From JAMOBE01 sp039908285 (GTDB lineage Bacteria; Pseudomonadota; Alphaproteobacteria; Rhodospirillales; Rhodospirillaceae): a stretch of DNA of 21,083 bases. The position numbers and the translations under genes are program-made. The notes below the pieces were generated by a model, which was not told where the DNA came from, did no database searches, and saw only the letters and a list, made by a program, of their open reading frames with translations. Shown piece by piece: positions 15,373 to 21,083 of the stretch; position 1 is the first letter of the stretch; every line of letters begins with the position of its first letter. Where the stretch lies: assembly GCA_039908285.1 (NCBI GenBank), contig JAMOBE010000064.1, positions 1 through 21,083 on the forward strand. The letters are read 5' to 3'.

Positions 15373-15673
15373 CGCTGAGGCCATGCGGACCGTGACCGTG
15401 CGCATTGAGGGGCGCGTCCAGGGCGTGTGGTACCGGGGCTGGACGGTGCAGGAGGCGAGCCGCCGCGGCCTGGCCGGCTGGGTGCGCAATCGCTCCGACC
15501 GCAGCGTCGAGGCCCTGTTCCATGGCCCCGCCGCCCTGGTGGAGGACATGGTGGAGGCCTGCCGCCGCGGCCCCCCTTCGGCGCGGGTCGACCGCCTGAG
15601 CGTTTCTCCCGCCACCCCGCCCGGCGGCACGGGGTTCCTTCAGCTGCCGACTCAGTTACACGAATATTTTTGA
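15359..15673 (+). CDS. acyP: Acylphosphatase (up to 104 aa)
   Basis: Acylphosphatase hydrolyses the carboxyl-phosphate bond of acylphosphates. The motif RVQGVWYRGWT holds the catalytic Arg and GWVRNRSDRSVEA the catalytic Asn. Most family members end in GF-x-x-x-PT or similar. Here GFLQLPT is followed by an extra QLHEYF, which coincides with the sudden change to A+T-rich sequence. The end may therefore be altered by an insertion downstream. The start at 15359 has GGGGAGG close upstream and overlaps ATP12; the in-frame ATG at 15383 (MRTVTVRIEG) would give a 96-residue protein closer to the usual length. Both are possible. Confidence 0.92.
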   Translation: MPLGDAEAMRTVTVRIEGRVQGVWYRGWTVQEASRRGLAGWVRNRSDRSVEALFHGPAALVEDMVEACRRGPPSARVDRLSVSPATPPGGTGFLQLPTQLHEYF

Positions 15674-15748
15674 TTGCGGCTCCGTCACGATAGGATCCCA
15701 AGGACGAGCGGGCATTACCAGCACCGACGATAAGGATCATTTTGCATA

Positions 15749-15778
15749 TTGACGTAATCTATGTGCTGTGCCCATACT
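15749..15778 (+). promoter_or_regulatory. Candidate promoter of the amidase gene
   Basis: TTGACG (15749-15754) and CATACT (15773-15778) are 18 bp apart, about 35 bp before the ATG at 15814, in an A+T-rich gap. The -35 box is good and the -10 moderate. Confidence 0.35.
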
Positions 15779-15813
15779 TTTGAGAGACTATCCATTGCCA
15801 TAGGTGTCCTATC

Positions 15814-16281
15814 ATGTTCCAAGCAGATCAATTCCACAAGCCAACGCGCACAGTGAACCGTGTGTTCCTGCACTGTACAGCGAGCAGTGATCCCGCCCTA
15901 TCCGGTGACAAGCTGGTTGCGGAGGTAACGGAATGGCATAAAAAACGAAAATTCAGGACAGTAGGCTACCATTATCTGATCGACTTTGCTGGCACCATTC
16001 TTCCTGGGCGCAAACTCGAAGATATCCCGGCAGCACAAGAGGGGCACAACACAGGCACCATCGCCATATGTTGTCATGGGCTAAAGAAGAGTGATTTCAC
16101 GGAACCTCAGATGAACGCGTTGCGGTCTCTGTGCGTGGTGATCAATGCGGCCTATGGCGGCTCCGTAACCTTTCATGGACATCGAGAAGTGGCCAACAAG
16201 GAATGCCCTGTCTTCGACTACAAGCAGGTCCTTGGTCTGGACGATAACGGCCTCATGTCGGCGTCGGCTGTTGGTGTCTGA
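15814..16281 (+). CDS. T7-lysozyme-like N-acetylmuramoyl-L-alanine amidase (155 aa)
   Basis: This is a zinc amidase of the Amidase_2/T7 lysozyme type, cleaving the bond between N-acetylmuramate and L-alanine in peptidoglycan. VFLHCTAS supplies the first zinc His (H20), VGYHYLID the conserved Tyr region, and FHGHREVANKECPVFD the second His (H121 or H123), a Lys (K129) and the zinc Cys (C131), all in family positions. GHNTGTIAICC is also typical. There is no signal peptide, so export would need a holin or lysis, as for phage endolysins. AGGTG lies 7 bp before the ATG. No other phage gene is near, so it is either a prophage remnant or a captured stand-alone lysin. Composition is lower in GC than its neighbours. 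Confidence 0.9.
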   Translation: MFQADQFHKPTRTVNRVFLHCTASSDPALSGDKLVAEVTEWHKKRKFRTVGYHYLIDFAGTILPGRKLEDIPAAQEGHNTGTIAICCHGLKKSDFTEPQMNALRSLCVVINAAYGGSVTFHGHREVANKECPVFDYKQVLGLDDNGLMSASAVGV

Positions 16282-16297
16282 GAAATCCGGACAAAGC

Positions 16298-17023
16298 CTA
16301 ATGCCGGAACCCCTGCGGCAGCACCAGGGTGGCGCGGCGGCGGCTGGCGGCGACGCGGTCCAGGGGAACGGCGTAGATCTGCTTGACCGCCTCCATCAGC
16401 AGCACGCCGGCAAAGGCCGGGCACCACCGCTCGCCGAGCTTCTCCCAGGCCGGCGCCGAGGCCAGCATCATGCGCGAGCGGCTGGGCGGCATGAACAGGG
16501 CCGTCTCCCGGCGCATCGGCGTGAACATGGCGTCCCGCAGGAGGACGCCAAGCTGATCGGCCGTGTAGGGCCGGCCGATGCCGAAGGGGGTACGCTCCAG
16601 CCTGGCCCAGATGCCACGCCGGTTGGGAACCACGACCAATAGCTGTCCACCATCGGCAAGGACGCGCCACGCCTCGCGCATCAGCATCCGCACCTGCTCG
16701 CTCGACTCGAGGGCATGCACCACCAGCACCCGGTCCATCGAGCAATCGGGAAAGGGCAGCGCCGTCTCGTCGGCCAGGGCCACCAGACCGCGCTCGCCCT
16801 CGGGCCACGGCAGCACCCCCTGCGAGGCGGGCATGACCGCCAGCACCCGCTCGGCCTCCTCGCGGAACGGCCGCAGATAGGGCGTCGCGAAGCCGAGCCC
16901 CAGGACCCGCTGCCCCCTGACGTCGGGCCACAGGAGCCGGATGCGGCGACGGATCATGCGTCGCGCCGCCTGCCCCAGACTGGTGGCGTAGAAGTCCCGC
17001 AGTTCGACGACATCGTTCCACAT
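16298..17023 (-). CDS. Class I SAM-dependent methyltransferase (241 aa)
   Basis: This is a Methyltransf_11-type protein. Motif I is degenerate but visible, QRVLGLGFATPYLRPF (about 38-53), followed by LADETALPFPDCSMDRVLVVHALE and the motif III-like ADGGQLLVVVPNRRGIWARLERTPFG. The C-terminal third (about 170-241) is not typical of any methyltransferase I can name. The substrate is unknown. The gene is divergent from gloB. There is no ribosome site before the ATG at 17023; instead an extended -10 lies so close that the transcript may begin at the start codon. Confidence 0.87.
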   Translation of the reverse strand: MWNDVVELRDFYATSLGQAARRMIRRRIRLLWPDVRGQRVLGLGFATPYLRPFREEAERVLAVMPASQGVLPWPEGERGLVALADETALPFPDCSMDRVLVVHALESSEQVRMLMREAWRVLADGGQLLVVVPNRRGIWARLERTPFGIGRPYTADQLGVLLRDAMFTPMRRETALFMPPSRSRMMLASAPAWEKLGERWCPAFAGVLLMEAVKQIYAVPLDRVAASRRRATLVLPQGFRH

Positions 17024-17030
17024 GGCGGGC

Positions 17031-17039
17031 AGTGTAGCA
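17031..17039 (-). promoter_or_regulatory. Extended -10 element for the methyltransferase (possible leaderless start)
   Basis: The minus strand reads TGCTACACT (TG-n plus TACACT), ending 7 bp before the ATG at 17023. A normal -10 to start-site distance puts transcription initiation at or next to the ATG. No convincing -35 box is seen. Confidence 0.45.
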
Positions 17040-17072
17040 CGAACCGGGGCATTTGGTGTCGGCGGCGGATGG

Positions 17073-17081
17073 TGCTACGCT
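17073..17081 (+). promoter_or_regulatory. Extended -10 element for gloB
   Basis: The plus strand reads TGCTACGCT, differing from the divergent methyltransferase element by one base. The predicted start site near 17088 leaves a leader of about 27 nt containing GAGGGAG before the GTG start. Confidence 0.4.
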
Positions 17082-17114
17082 CGCCACGGGAAACGGCTGA
17101 GGGAGAATCCGGGC

Positions 17115-17891
17115 GTGTCCAGACTCGACATCCACCTGTGTCCGGCGCTGTCGGACAACTACGTCCACCTTCTGCACGACGCCAGCTCCGGCGCCACCGC
17201 GGCGGTCGATCCCGGAGAGGAAGAGCCGGTCCTGCGCGCCATCGCGCAAAGGGGCTGGACGCTGACCCACATCCTCATCACCCACCACCACGCCGACCAT
17301 ACCGGCGGCGCCGTGGCCCTGAAGGAGGCCACCGGCTGCCGGGTGGTGGGCACCGCCCTGGATGCTCGGCGCATCGAGGGTGGCCTCGACATCGCCCTCG
17401 CGCCCGAGGAGCACTTCGCCCTGGGATGCGCCATGGCGCGGATGATGGCGGTGCCGGGCCACACCAGCGGCCACGTCGCCTGGTGGTTTCCCGAGTCGAC
17501 GGCGGTGTTCTGCGGCGACACCCTGTTCGCGGGCGGCTGCGGCCGGCTGTTCGAGGGCACGGCCGAGCAGATGTGGGAAAGCCTGCGTCGGCTGCGTGAT
17601 CTGCCCGAGGACACCCGGGTCTATTGCGGTCACGAATACACGCTGGCCAATCTCCGGTTCGCCGTCACGATGGACCCCGGCAACCCCGCCCTGCGTACCC
17701 GCCTCGCCGATGTGGAGGCCGAGCGGTCCCGGCGTCTGCCCACGGTGCCCTCCCTCATCCGCGAGGAGCGGGCCACCAACCCTTTCCTGCGTGCCGATAC
17801 CGATGCGCTGAGGATCAGCACCGGCCTGCCACCGGGCAGTCGCCCCGCCGACGTCTTCGCCGAGATCCGCCGCCGCAAGGACCGGTTCTGA
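17115..17891 (+). CDS. gloB: Hydroxyacylglutathione hydrolase, glyoxalase II (258 aa)
   Basis: GloB hydrolyses S-lactoylglutathione to lactate and glutathione in methylglyoxal detoxification. It is a metallo-beta-lactamase fold enzyme with the binuclear metal motif ITHHHADHTGG (H57, H59, D61, H62), GHTSGH, FCGDTLF and YCGHEYT. The glutathione-binding C-terminal region runs from NLRFA to the end, with the family-typical PTVPSLIREERATNPFLR. I start at GTG 17115, with GAGGGAG about 8-10 bp upstream. The open frame continues upstream to 17022 but would add 31 residues not seen in the family. Length from 17115 is normal. Confidence 0.96.
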   Translation: MSRLDIHLCPALSDNYVHLLHDASSGATAAVDPGEEEPVLRAIAQRGWTLTHILITHHHADHTGGAVALKEATGCRVVGTALDARRIEGGLDIALAPEEHFALGCAMARMMAVPGHTSGHVAWWFPESTAVFCGDTLFAGGCGRLFEGTAEQMWESLRRLRDLPEDTRVYCGHEYTLANLRFAVTMDPGNPALRTRLADVEAERSRRLPTVPSLIREERATNPFLRADTDALRISTGLPPGSRPADVFAEIRRRKDRF

Positions 17892-18077
17892 GAGGCTGAA
17901 AATGTATCGGCAGCATGACCATAAAAAGCCCTCTCCCCCCCCTTCAGGGGGGAGAGGGTTGGGTGAGGGGGGGCGCGAAGCTCCCGAGATGGTGCCGCCT
18001 GCCCCACCCCCTCACCCCGGCCCTCTCCCCCTCGAGGGGGAGAGGGAGTGAAGGGTCCGAATACATTTTCAGGCTCT
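17891..18077. repeat. Palindromic MITE-like element between convergent genes
   Basis: The ends 17891-17910 and 18057-18077 are imperfect inverted repeats sharing ctgaaaatgtat. Inside are two strong hairpins: 17929-17940 with 17947-17958 (12-bp arms, 6-nt loop), and a perfect 26-bp palindrome at 18021-18046. The segments between them, around 17960-17975 and 18005-18020, are also largely complementary, so the whole unit can fold on itself. It is non-coding and starts on the last base of the gloB stop codon. It may serve as a bidirectional terminator between gloB and the deacetylase gene. I have not identified it with a named repeat family. Confidence 0.75.
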
Positions 18078-18114
18078 GAGATCAAGGCTTTGCCCAAGCC
18101 CCCGGTCCGTCCGG

Positions 18115-18954
18115 TTACATTCTGGCGGCCACCAGGGCGGCAAGCCGGGTCCGCGCGGCGGCGTGGCGAACGTCGAGGCCTCCCTCCAGGGCCAGATCCT
18201 GATAGGCGGGCGGGGCGCTCAGATCCACCGGCTCGGCCAGGAGCCCCAGCGGATCGGTACCCGCGTCATTGAGGCCGCGCACCCCGCTGCGGCACAGCCG
18301 ATAGCGCCCGGCGATGACTCCCATGGCCGCGAGGTCGATGCTGTCGATGTCTCCGAACGGATAGGCGAACCAGTCCACCGGCCGGCCGAGACGCTGTTCG
18401 ATGCGCTCGCCGGACTGGAGCACCTCGGCGGCCAGGTCGGCGGGCGGCAGGCCGGCCAAGGCGCGATGGGTAAGGGTGTGGGCGGCGATGGTGTGGCCGG
18501 CGGCGGCCAGGGCCTCCACCTCGCCCCAGGACATCAGCGGCGGTGGCGCGGACACGGCGCCGCGAAACACCAGGCGGGCGACGGCGGCGGACTGGTCGGC
18601 GGCACCAAGGTCCATCAGCCCCGGGCAGATGAAGAACACCGCCGTCACCCCATGGCGGGCCAGCAGCCGCTCAGCCACGCGGTGGTTGGAGCGGAATCCG
18701 TCGTCGAAGGTGACCAGGACGGGAGCACCATGCGCCCTCTCCCCCCCCTCCGCGGAAAGAAGAAGCGACGGCTCCGCGAATCCGTGCCGCTGGCCGATGC
18801 GGGCCAGCAGGTGGTCGAGGGCGTCCTCGTGGGCTGGCGGCACGTCGTGCAGCAGAAGGATGCGGACGGCCCCCGCCCGGGGCGGACGCAGGCGCTCGAG
18901 GCCGCGAAGACCCGCCAGCAGGGCCGGGGCCAGGAGGTGGCGCAGGCGGCTCAT
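18115..18954 (-). CDS. NodB-type polysaccharide deacetylase (279 aa)
   Basis: This is a carbohydrate esterase 4 fold enzyme that removes acetyl groups from N-acetyl sugars. Motif 1 is LVTFDDGFRSN (D84 catalytic, D85 metal), motif 2 AAHTLTHRAL (H159, H163 metal), and WFAYPFGDID covers motif 3. LLHDVPP near the start is also typical. No clear signal peptide is present; the N-terminal 20 residues are only moderately hydrophobic. The ATG at 18954 overlaps the stop of the FemAB-like gene by 4 bp (ATGA), so the pair is coupled and probably acts on the same envelope or exported polysaccharide. The exact sugar substrate is unknown. Confidence 0.9.
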   Translation of the reverse strand: MSRLRHLLAPALLAGLRGLERLRPPRAGAVRILLLHDVPPAHEDALDHLLARIGQRHGFAEPSLLLSAEGGERAHGAPVLVTFDDGFRSNHRVAERLLARHGVTAVFFICPGLMDLGAADQSAAVARLVFRGAVSAPPPLMSWGEVEALAAAGHTIAAHTLTHRALAGLPPADLAAEVLQSGERIEQRLGRPVDWFAYPFGDIDSIDLAAMGVIAGRYRLCRSGVRGLNDAGTDPLGLLAEPVDLSAPPAYQDLALEGGLDVRHAAARTRLAALVAARM

Positions 18955-19955
18955 GCCGCCCCCAGGGCCCGTCCGACCCGCCAGCGCACCAGGCGCGACA
19001 GGGGATCGCCGCGAAAGGCCTCGATTTCGTCGGCCAGGCGATAGGGGGCGCCGCCCACCTCGGCCTTGAAGCGGTAGATGCCGGCGGGCGTGCGCACCTC
19101 GTCCATGCCGCCGAGGTCGAAGGCGCGGCAGCCGGCCGCCCGCGCCGTCATCATCGCCCGCCACAGGAGAAGCTGACCCGCCCCGCCGCGGCGCCCCTCG
19201 TCGGCGAGGGTGCCCGCCAGGTATTCGGCGGTGGCGCCATAGCGGGCGATCAGCACCGACCCCACCACCTCTCCCGCGCGCCGGGCGAGACAGACGGTCA
19301 GCTTTCGCTCCTCCGGCAGCAGGTCCTGGAGCCGCCGCAGCAGGTCGGGCGTCACCCCGGTCGCGAAGCCACGCTCGCCCAGGAACCGCCCATAGGCCTC
19401 GAGGAAGGCGGCGAACGACGCGTCGTCGCTGCCGATGGTCACCGCGAGGTCCGAGCGCTCCGCCTTGTTGAGGACGTTGCGCCACTTCTGATGCAGGCCC
19501 CGGCGCAGGTCGGCCTCCGACACGGTCAGGTCCACCAGCGCCGAGGCCCAGCCGGGGTTGGCGGTGCTCCGAAAGCCCTCCACGTCCTGATCATCCGGCG
19601 TCGGCGGCTGCACGCGCACATAGAACCGCCTTGACAACCACTGTCGAGACGCGAGACGCAGCATGTCCCCGAGTCGCCGCGGATCGGTATCGTCGTCGTC
19701 GAGTCGCCGCCACAGGGGACCGCGGGCGACCCACACCAGGCCGCCGCCCACCACCGGCAGCGGCCTTACCCTGGCCTGGACCGCGCCGACCACGCGACCG
19801 CCCTCGACGAACAGCGAGCGCTCGACCCGCCAGGGTCCACAGGCCGCCCTGGCCTCGCCGTATTCCCAGGTCTGCAACAGGCTGAGGTCGCGGAAATCCT
19901 CGATGATCCGGGTCCATTCCCCGGCCGTGACGTGCCTCTGCTGGAGTTCGATCAC
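18951..19955 (-). CDS. FemAB/GNAT-type acyltransferase (334 aa)
   Basis: This is a two-lobed GNAT-fold protein of the FemAB-like (GNAT_6, BioF2-like) group. SLLQTWEYGEARAACG at the N-terminus and LHQKWRNVLNKAERSDLAV in the middle are typical. The C-terminal lobe has VVGSVLIARYG, the hallmark LLLWRAMMTARAAGCRAFDLGG, and GIYRFKAEVGG. FemAB proteins add amino acids to peptidoglycan stems, while GNAT_6 members near polysaccharide genes probably acylate sugars; I cannot choose between them. I start at GTG 19955 (VIELQQRH) with GGTGG 6 bp upstream. The frame stays open to 20222, but that extension is low-quality Arg-rich sequence overlapping the divergent gene. It is coupled to the deacetylase. Confidence 0.85.
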   Translation of the reverse strand: MIELQQRHVTAGEWTRIIEDFRDLSLLQTWEYGEARAACGPWRVERSLFVEGGRVVGAVQARVRPLPVVGGGLVWVARGPLWRRLDDDDTDPRRLGDMLRLASRQWLSRRFYVRVQPPTPDDQDVEGFRSTANPGWASALVDLTVSEADLRRGLHQKWRNVLNKAERSDLAVTIGSDDASFAAFLEAYGRFLGERGFATGVTPDLLRRLQDLLPEERKLTVCLARRAGEVVGSVLIARYGATAEYLAGTLADEGRRGGAGQLLLWRAMMTARAAGCRAFDLGGMDEVRTPAGIYRFKAEVGGAPYRLADEIEAFRGDPLSRLVRWRVGRALGAA

Positions 19956-20043
19956 CGGTCGCCACCGTCCCTTCGCCACGGCTGCTTTAGCGCCAAATCG
20001 GCCACGGTGACAGAGGAAAGCACCATCCCGTCCGGAAAATTCA

Positions 20044-20071
20044 TTGCGTCCTGACGATCGGTCCGTAAGAT
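20044..20071 (+). promoter_or_regulatory. Candidate promoter of the PagL-like gene
   Basis: TTGCGT (20044-20049) and TAAGAT (20066-20071) are 16 bp apart in the divergent gap, about 90 bp before the ATG at 20159. The gap (19956-20158) otherwise holds no recognisable gene or repeat. Confidence 0.3.
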
Positions 20072-20158
20072 CGCCTATGACTGCGGCACTCCGGGAGACC
20101 CGGACGGTCGCGTATCGGCGCGCCATCGTGGCGACGCCCTGATGGGAGAAGCGCTCCG

Positions 20159-20689
20159 ATGGTCGGTCGTCGCGTGCTGCGGATAGTGACGGGTGTGGCT
20201 CTGGCCGCCCTCGCGAGCGCACCGGCGCTGGCCGGGGACGCCGGCGCGGCGAAAAGCGACCCGGGGCTTCTGGTGCTGGGTGCCGGAGCCTACGATTTTC
20301 ACGATGATCACGCCGCGGCCGAGGTCAACATCGCCTACCGCTTCGGCACGATGGTCTGGCTGGTAAAGCCCCACGTGGGAGCGATGGTGACCAGCAACGG
20401 CGCCAAGTTCGGCTGGGGCGGCCTGCTGCTGGACTTCGAGCTGACCCCCAACTGGATGGTAACCCCCAGCACGTCCGTGGGAGTCTACAGCCGCGGCAGC
20501 GGCAAGGACCTGGGCTATTCCCTGGAATTCCGCTCCGGCGTCGACGTGGCCTATCGCTTCGACGACAATACGCGGCTTGGCCTTGGCGTCTACCACATCT
20601 CCAACGCCGGCCTCGGACGAAAGAACCCCGGCGAGGAAAGCATCATCGCCACCTACGCCCTTCCCGTCGGGGTATTGTTGGGGAAGTAG
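20159..20689 (+). CDS. pagL: PagL-type lipid A 3-O-deacylase (acyloxyacyl hydrolase family, 176 aa)
   Basis: This outer-membrane beta-barrel enzyme removes the 3-O-linked acyl chain from lipid A. The first 26 residues form a Sec signal peptide ending in APALA-G. The rest is made of alternating short strands ending near the C-terminus. The active-site block LGVYHISNAGLGRKNPGEES contains His146, Ser148 and, 12 residues on, Glu160, in the spacing of the characterised PagL triad. Length is typical. GGGAGAAG lies 8 bp before the ATG at 20159. It is divergent from the FemAB-like gene and only 5 bp upstream of the truncated hydrolase. True lipid A activity is inferred. Confidence 0.88.
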   Translation: MVGRRVLRIVTGVALAALASAPALAGDAGAAKSDPGLLVLGAGAYDFHDDHAAAEVNIAYRFGTMVWLVKPHVGAMVTSNGAKFGWGGLLLDFELTPNWMVTPSTSVGVYSRGSGKDLGYSLEFRSGVDVAYRFDDNTRLGLGVYHISNAGLGRKNPGEESIIATYALPVGVLLGK

Positions 20690-20694
20690 GGGCC

Positions 20695-20940
20695 ATGATG
20701 AGACGTTCCGCCGCAGCGTCGTTCGCCGCCGTCCTTCTGGTCATCGCCCAGGCGGTGCCCGGTCCTCTCGCGGCGCAGGGGATCGTTGACGAGTGGGCGA
20801 CGGTGCAGGTTCCTCCCCCTCCGCCAACGGCCAGCAAATTCCCTTTGTTTTTCAATGACTTGACGAAACGGCCCGGGGATCAACCCACAAGCCAACCCAC
20901 AAACGAAAGATCGCTTGGGGTGGATGGTGGTAGACGGTGA
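20695..20940 (+). pseudogene. 5' stump of a secreted cysteine hydrolase (isochorismatase-like), truncated
   Basis: The gene starts 5 bp after the pagL stop with an AGGGG site. Residues 1-28 are a clear signal peptide (ASFAAVLLVIAQAVPGPLAA). IVDEWATVQVPPPPP follows, which from memory resembles the mature N-terminus of exported isochorismatase-family hydrolases, where the catalytic-domain sequence should continue. Instead, from about 20826, the frame reads into unrelated A+T-rich sequence and stops at 20940, leaving 81 residues without any catalytic motif. I conclude that an insertion has cut the gene and the 3' part lies elsewhere. If the family call is wrong, it could be a small exported protein. 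Confidence 0.55.
20826..20902. other. Putative attachment-site junction with 10-bp arm-like repeats
   Basis: Coding sequence of the hydrolase ends abruptly here. A+T-rich sequence around 20830-20866 is followed by two direct copies of caacccacaa at 20881-20890 and 20893-20902, 12 bp apart, like arm-type integrase sites. The coding sequence just before the junction, read on the minus strand (TTGGCGGAGGGGGAGG), resembles the 3' end of some tRNA genes, which are common integrase targets. The other attachment site and any integrase lie beyond the window. No gene is convincing from here to 21083. Confidence 0.35.
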
Positions 20941-21083
20941 TGGACTGTCCGTCTCCCCGGAATACCCCATGAGGGGATGCGGCGGGCTGTTCGACTCGCC
21001 CCCGGGCCATCCCGCTGAAGCCAGTCGACGCCTCCAGCGAGTCGGGTGCGAGGGGTCGCATCTCCACCCCAGGCGGTACGCCA

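Noticed and set aside
13009..16298. An 11-bp match (ggctttgtccg) just after phaC and, inverted, just after the methyltransferase gene
   Set aside because: It looked like a shared insertion mark beside two accessory modules, but about a hundred 11-bp matches are expected by chance in a window this size, so it carries no weight.
20780..20870. Possible tRNA or tRNA fragment on the minus strand
   Set aside because: Only a short purine-rich stretch resembles a tRNA 3' end. No T-loop, anticodon arm or CCA-proximal stem can be folded.
20852..21067. 71-residue minus-strand frame at the right edge
   Set aside because: No ribosome site, no recognisable motif, low-complexity composition, and it runs across the putative attachment site.

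Overview
The window is high-GC chromosomal DNA from an alphaproteobacterium, probably of the Rhodospirillales. The reasons are a class I poly(3-hydroxyalkanoate) synthase, an ATP12-type F1-ATPase chaperone next to a HAD phosphatase, the gene order alaC-hom-glpX-recJ, and many GTG starts with 4-bp start/stop overlaps. The class is well supported; the order and genus are inference. Most of the window is ordinary core metabolism, interrupted by short, more AT-rich accessory modules.

Left to right. 1-905 (-): the N-terminal part of a histidine kinase with a cyclic-nucleotide-binding-type domain and a PAS domain, cut by the window edge. 1016-3314: a compact low-GC island bounded by a 24-bp perfect direct repeat that is the 3' end of recJ. 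It carries only two overlapping genes, an HD-domain phosphohydrolase-like protein and a GlnD/DUF294-like nucleotidyltransferase, with their own promoter and no recombinase. 3293-8719 (-): the operon alaC-hom-glpX-recJ (amino acid metabolism, gluconeogenesis, DNA repair). 8820-8965: a palindromic MITE-like element. 8965-10976 (-): a proline-rich OmpA-like lipoprotein and an isocitrate lyase/PEP mutase family enzyme, divergent from phaC (11209-13005, +).

13117-13927 (+): a two-gene module (small acidic protein plus HEPN-fold protein) between the phaC terminator and the next operon. 13961-15673 (+): HAD phosphatase, ATP12 chaperone and acylphosphatase. 15814-16281 (+): an orphan T7-lysozyme-like amidase. 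16298-17023 (-) and 17115-17891 (+): a divergent methyltransferase/glyoxalase II pair whose promoters share an extended -10 motif. 17891-18077: a second palindromic MITE-like element. 18115-19955 (-): FemAB-like acyltransferase and polysaccharide deacetylase. 20159-20940 (+): a PagL-like lipid A deacylase followed by the stump of a secreted cysteine hydrolase, apparently cut at about 20826 by another inserted element that runs past the window end.

The strongest candidate for an undescribed system is the HD + nucleotidyltransferase cassette at the recJ 3' end. It has clear boundaries, its own promoter and translational coupling, and a layout typical of small defence or signalling cassettes. 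Its function is not known from the sequence. The HEPN pair is a second, weaker candidate. I saw no tRNA, rRNA, CRISPR array, transposase or integrase gene.
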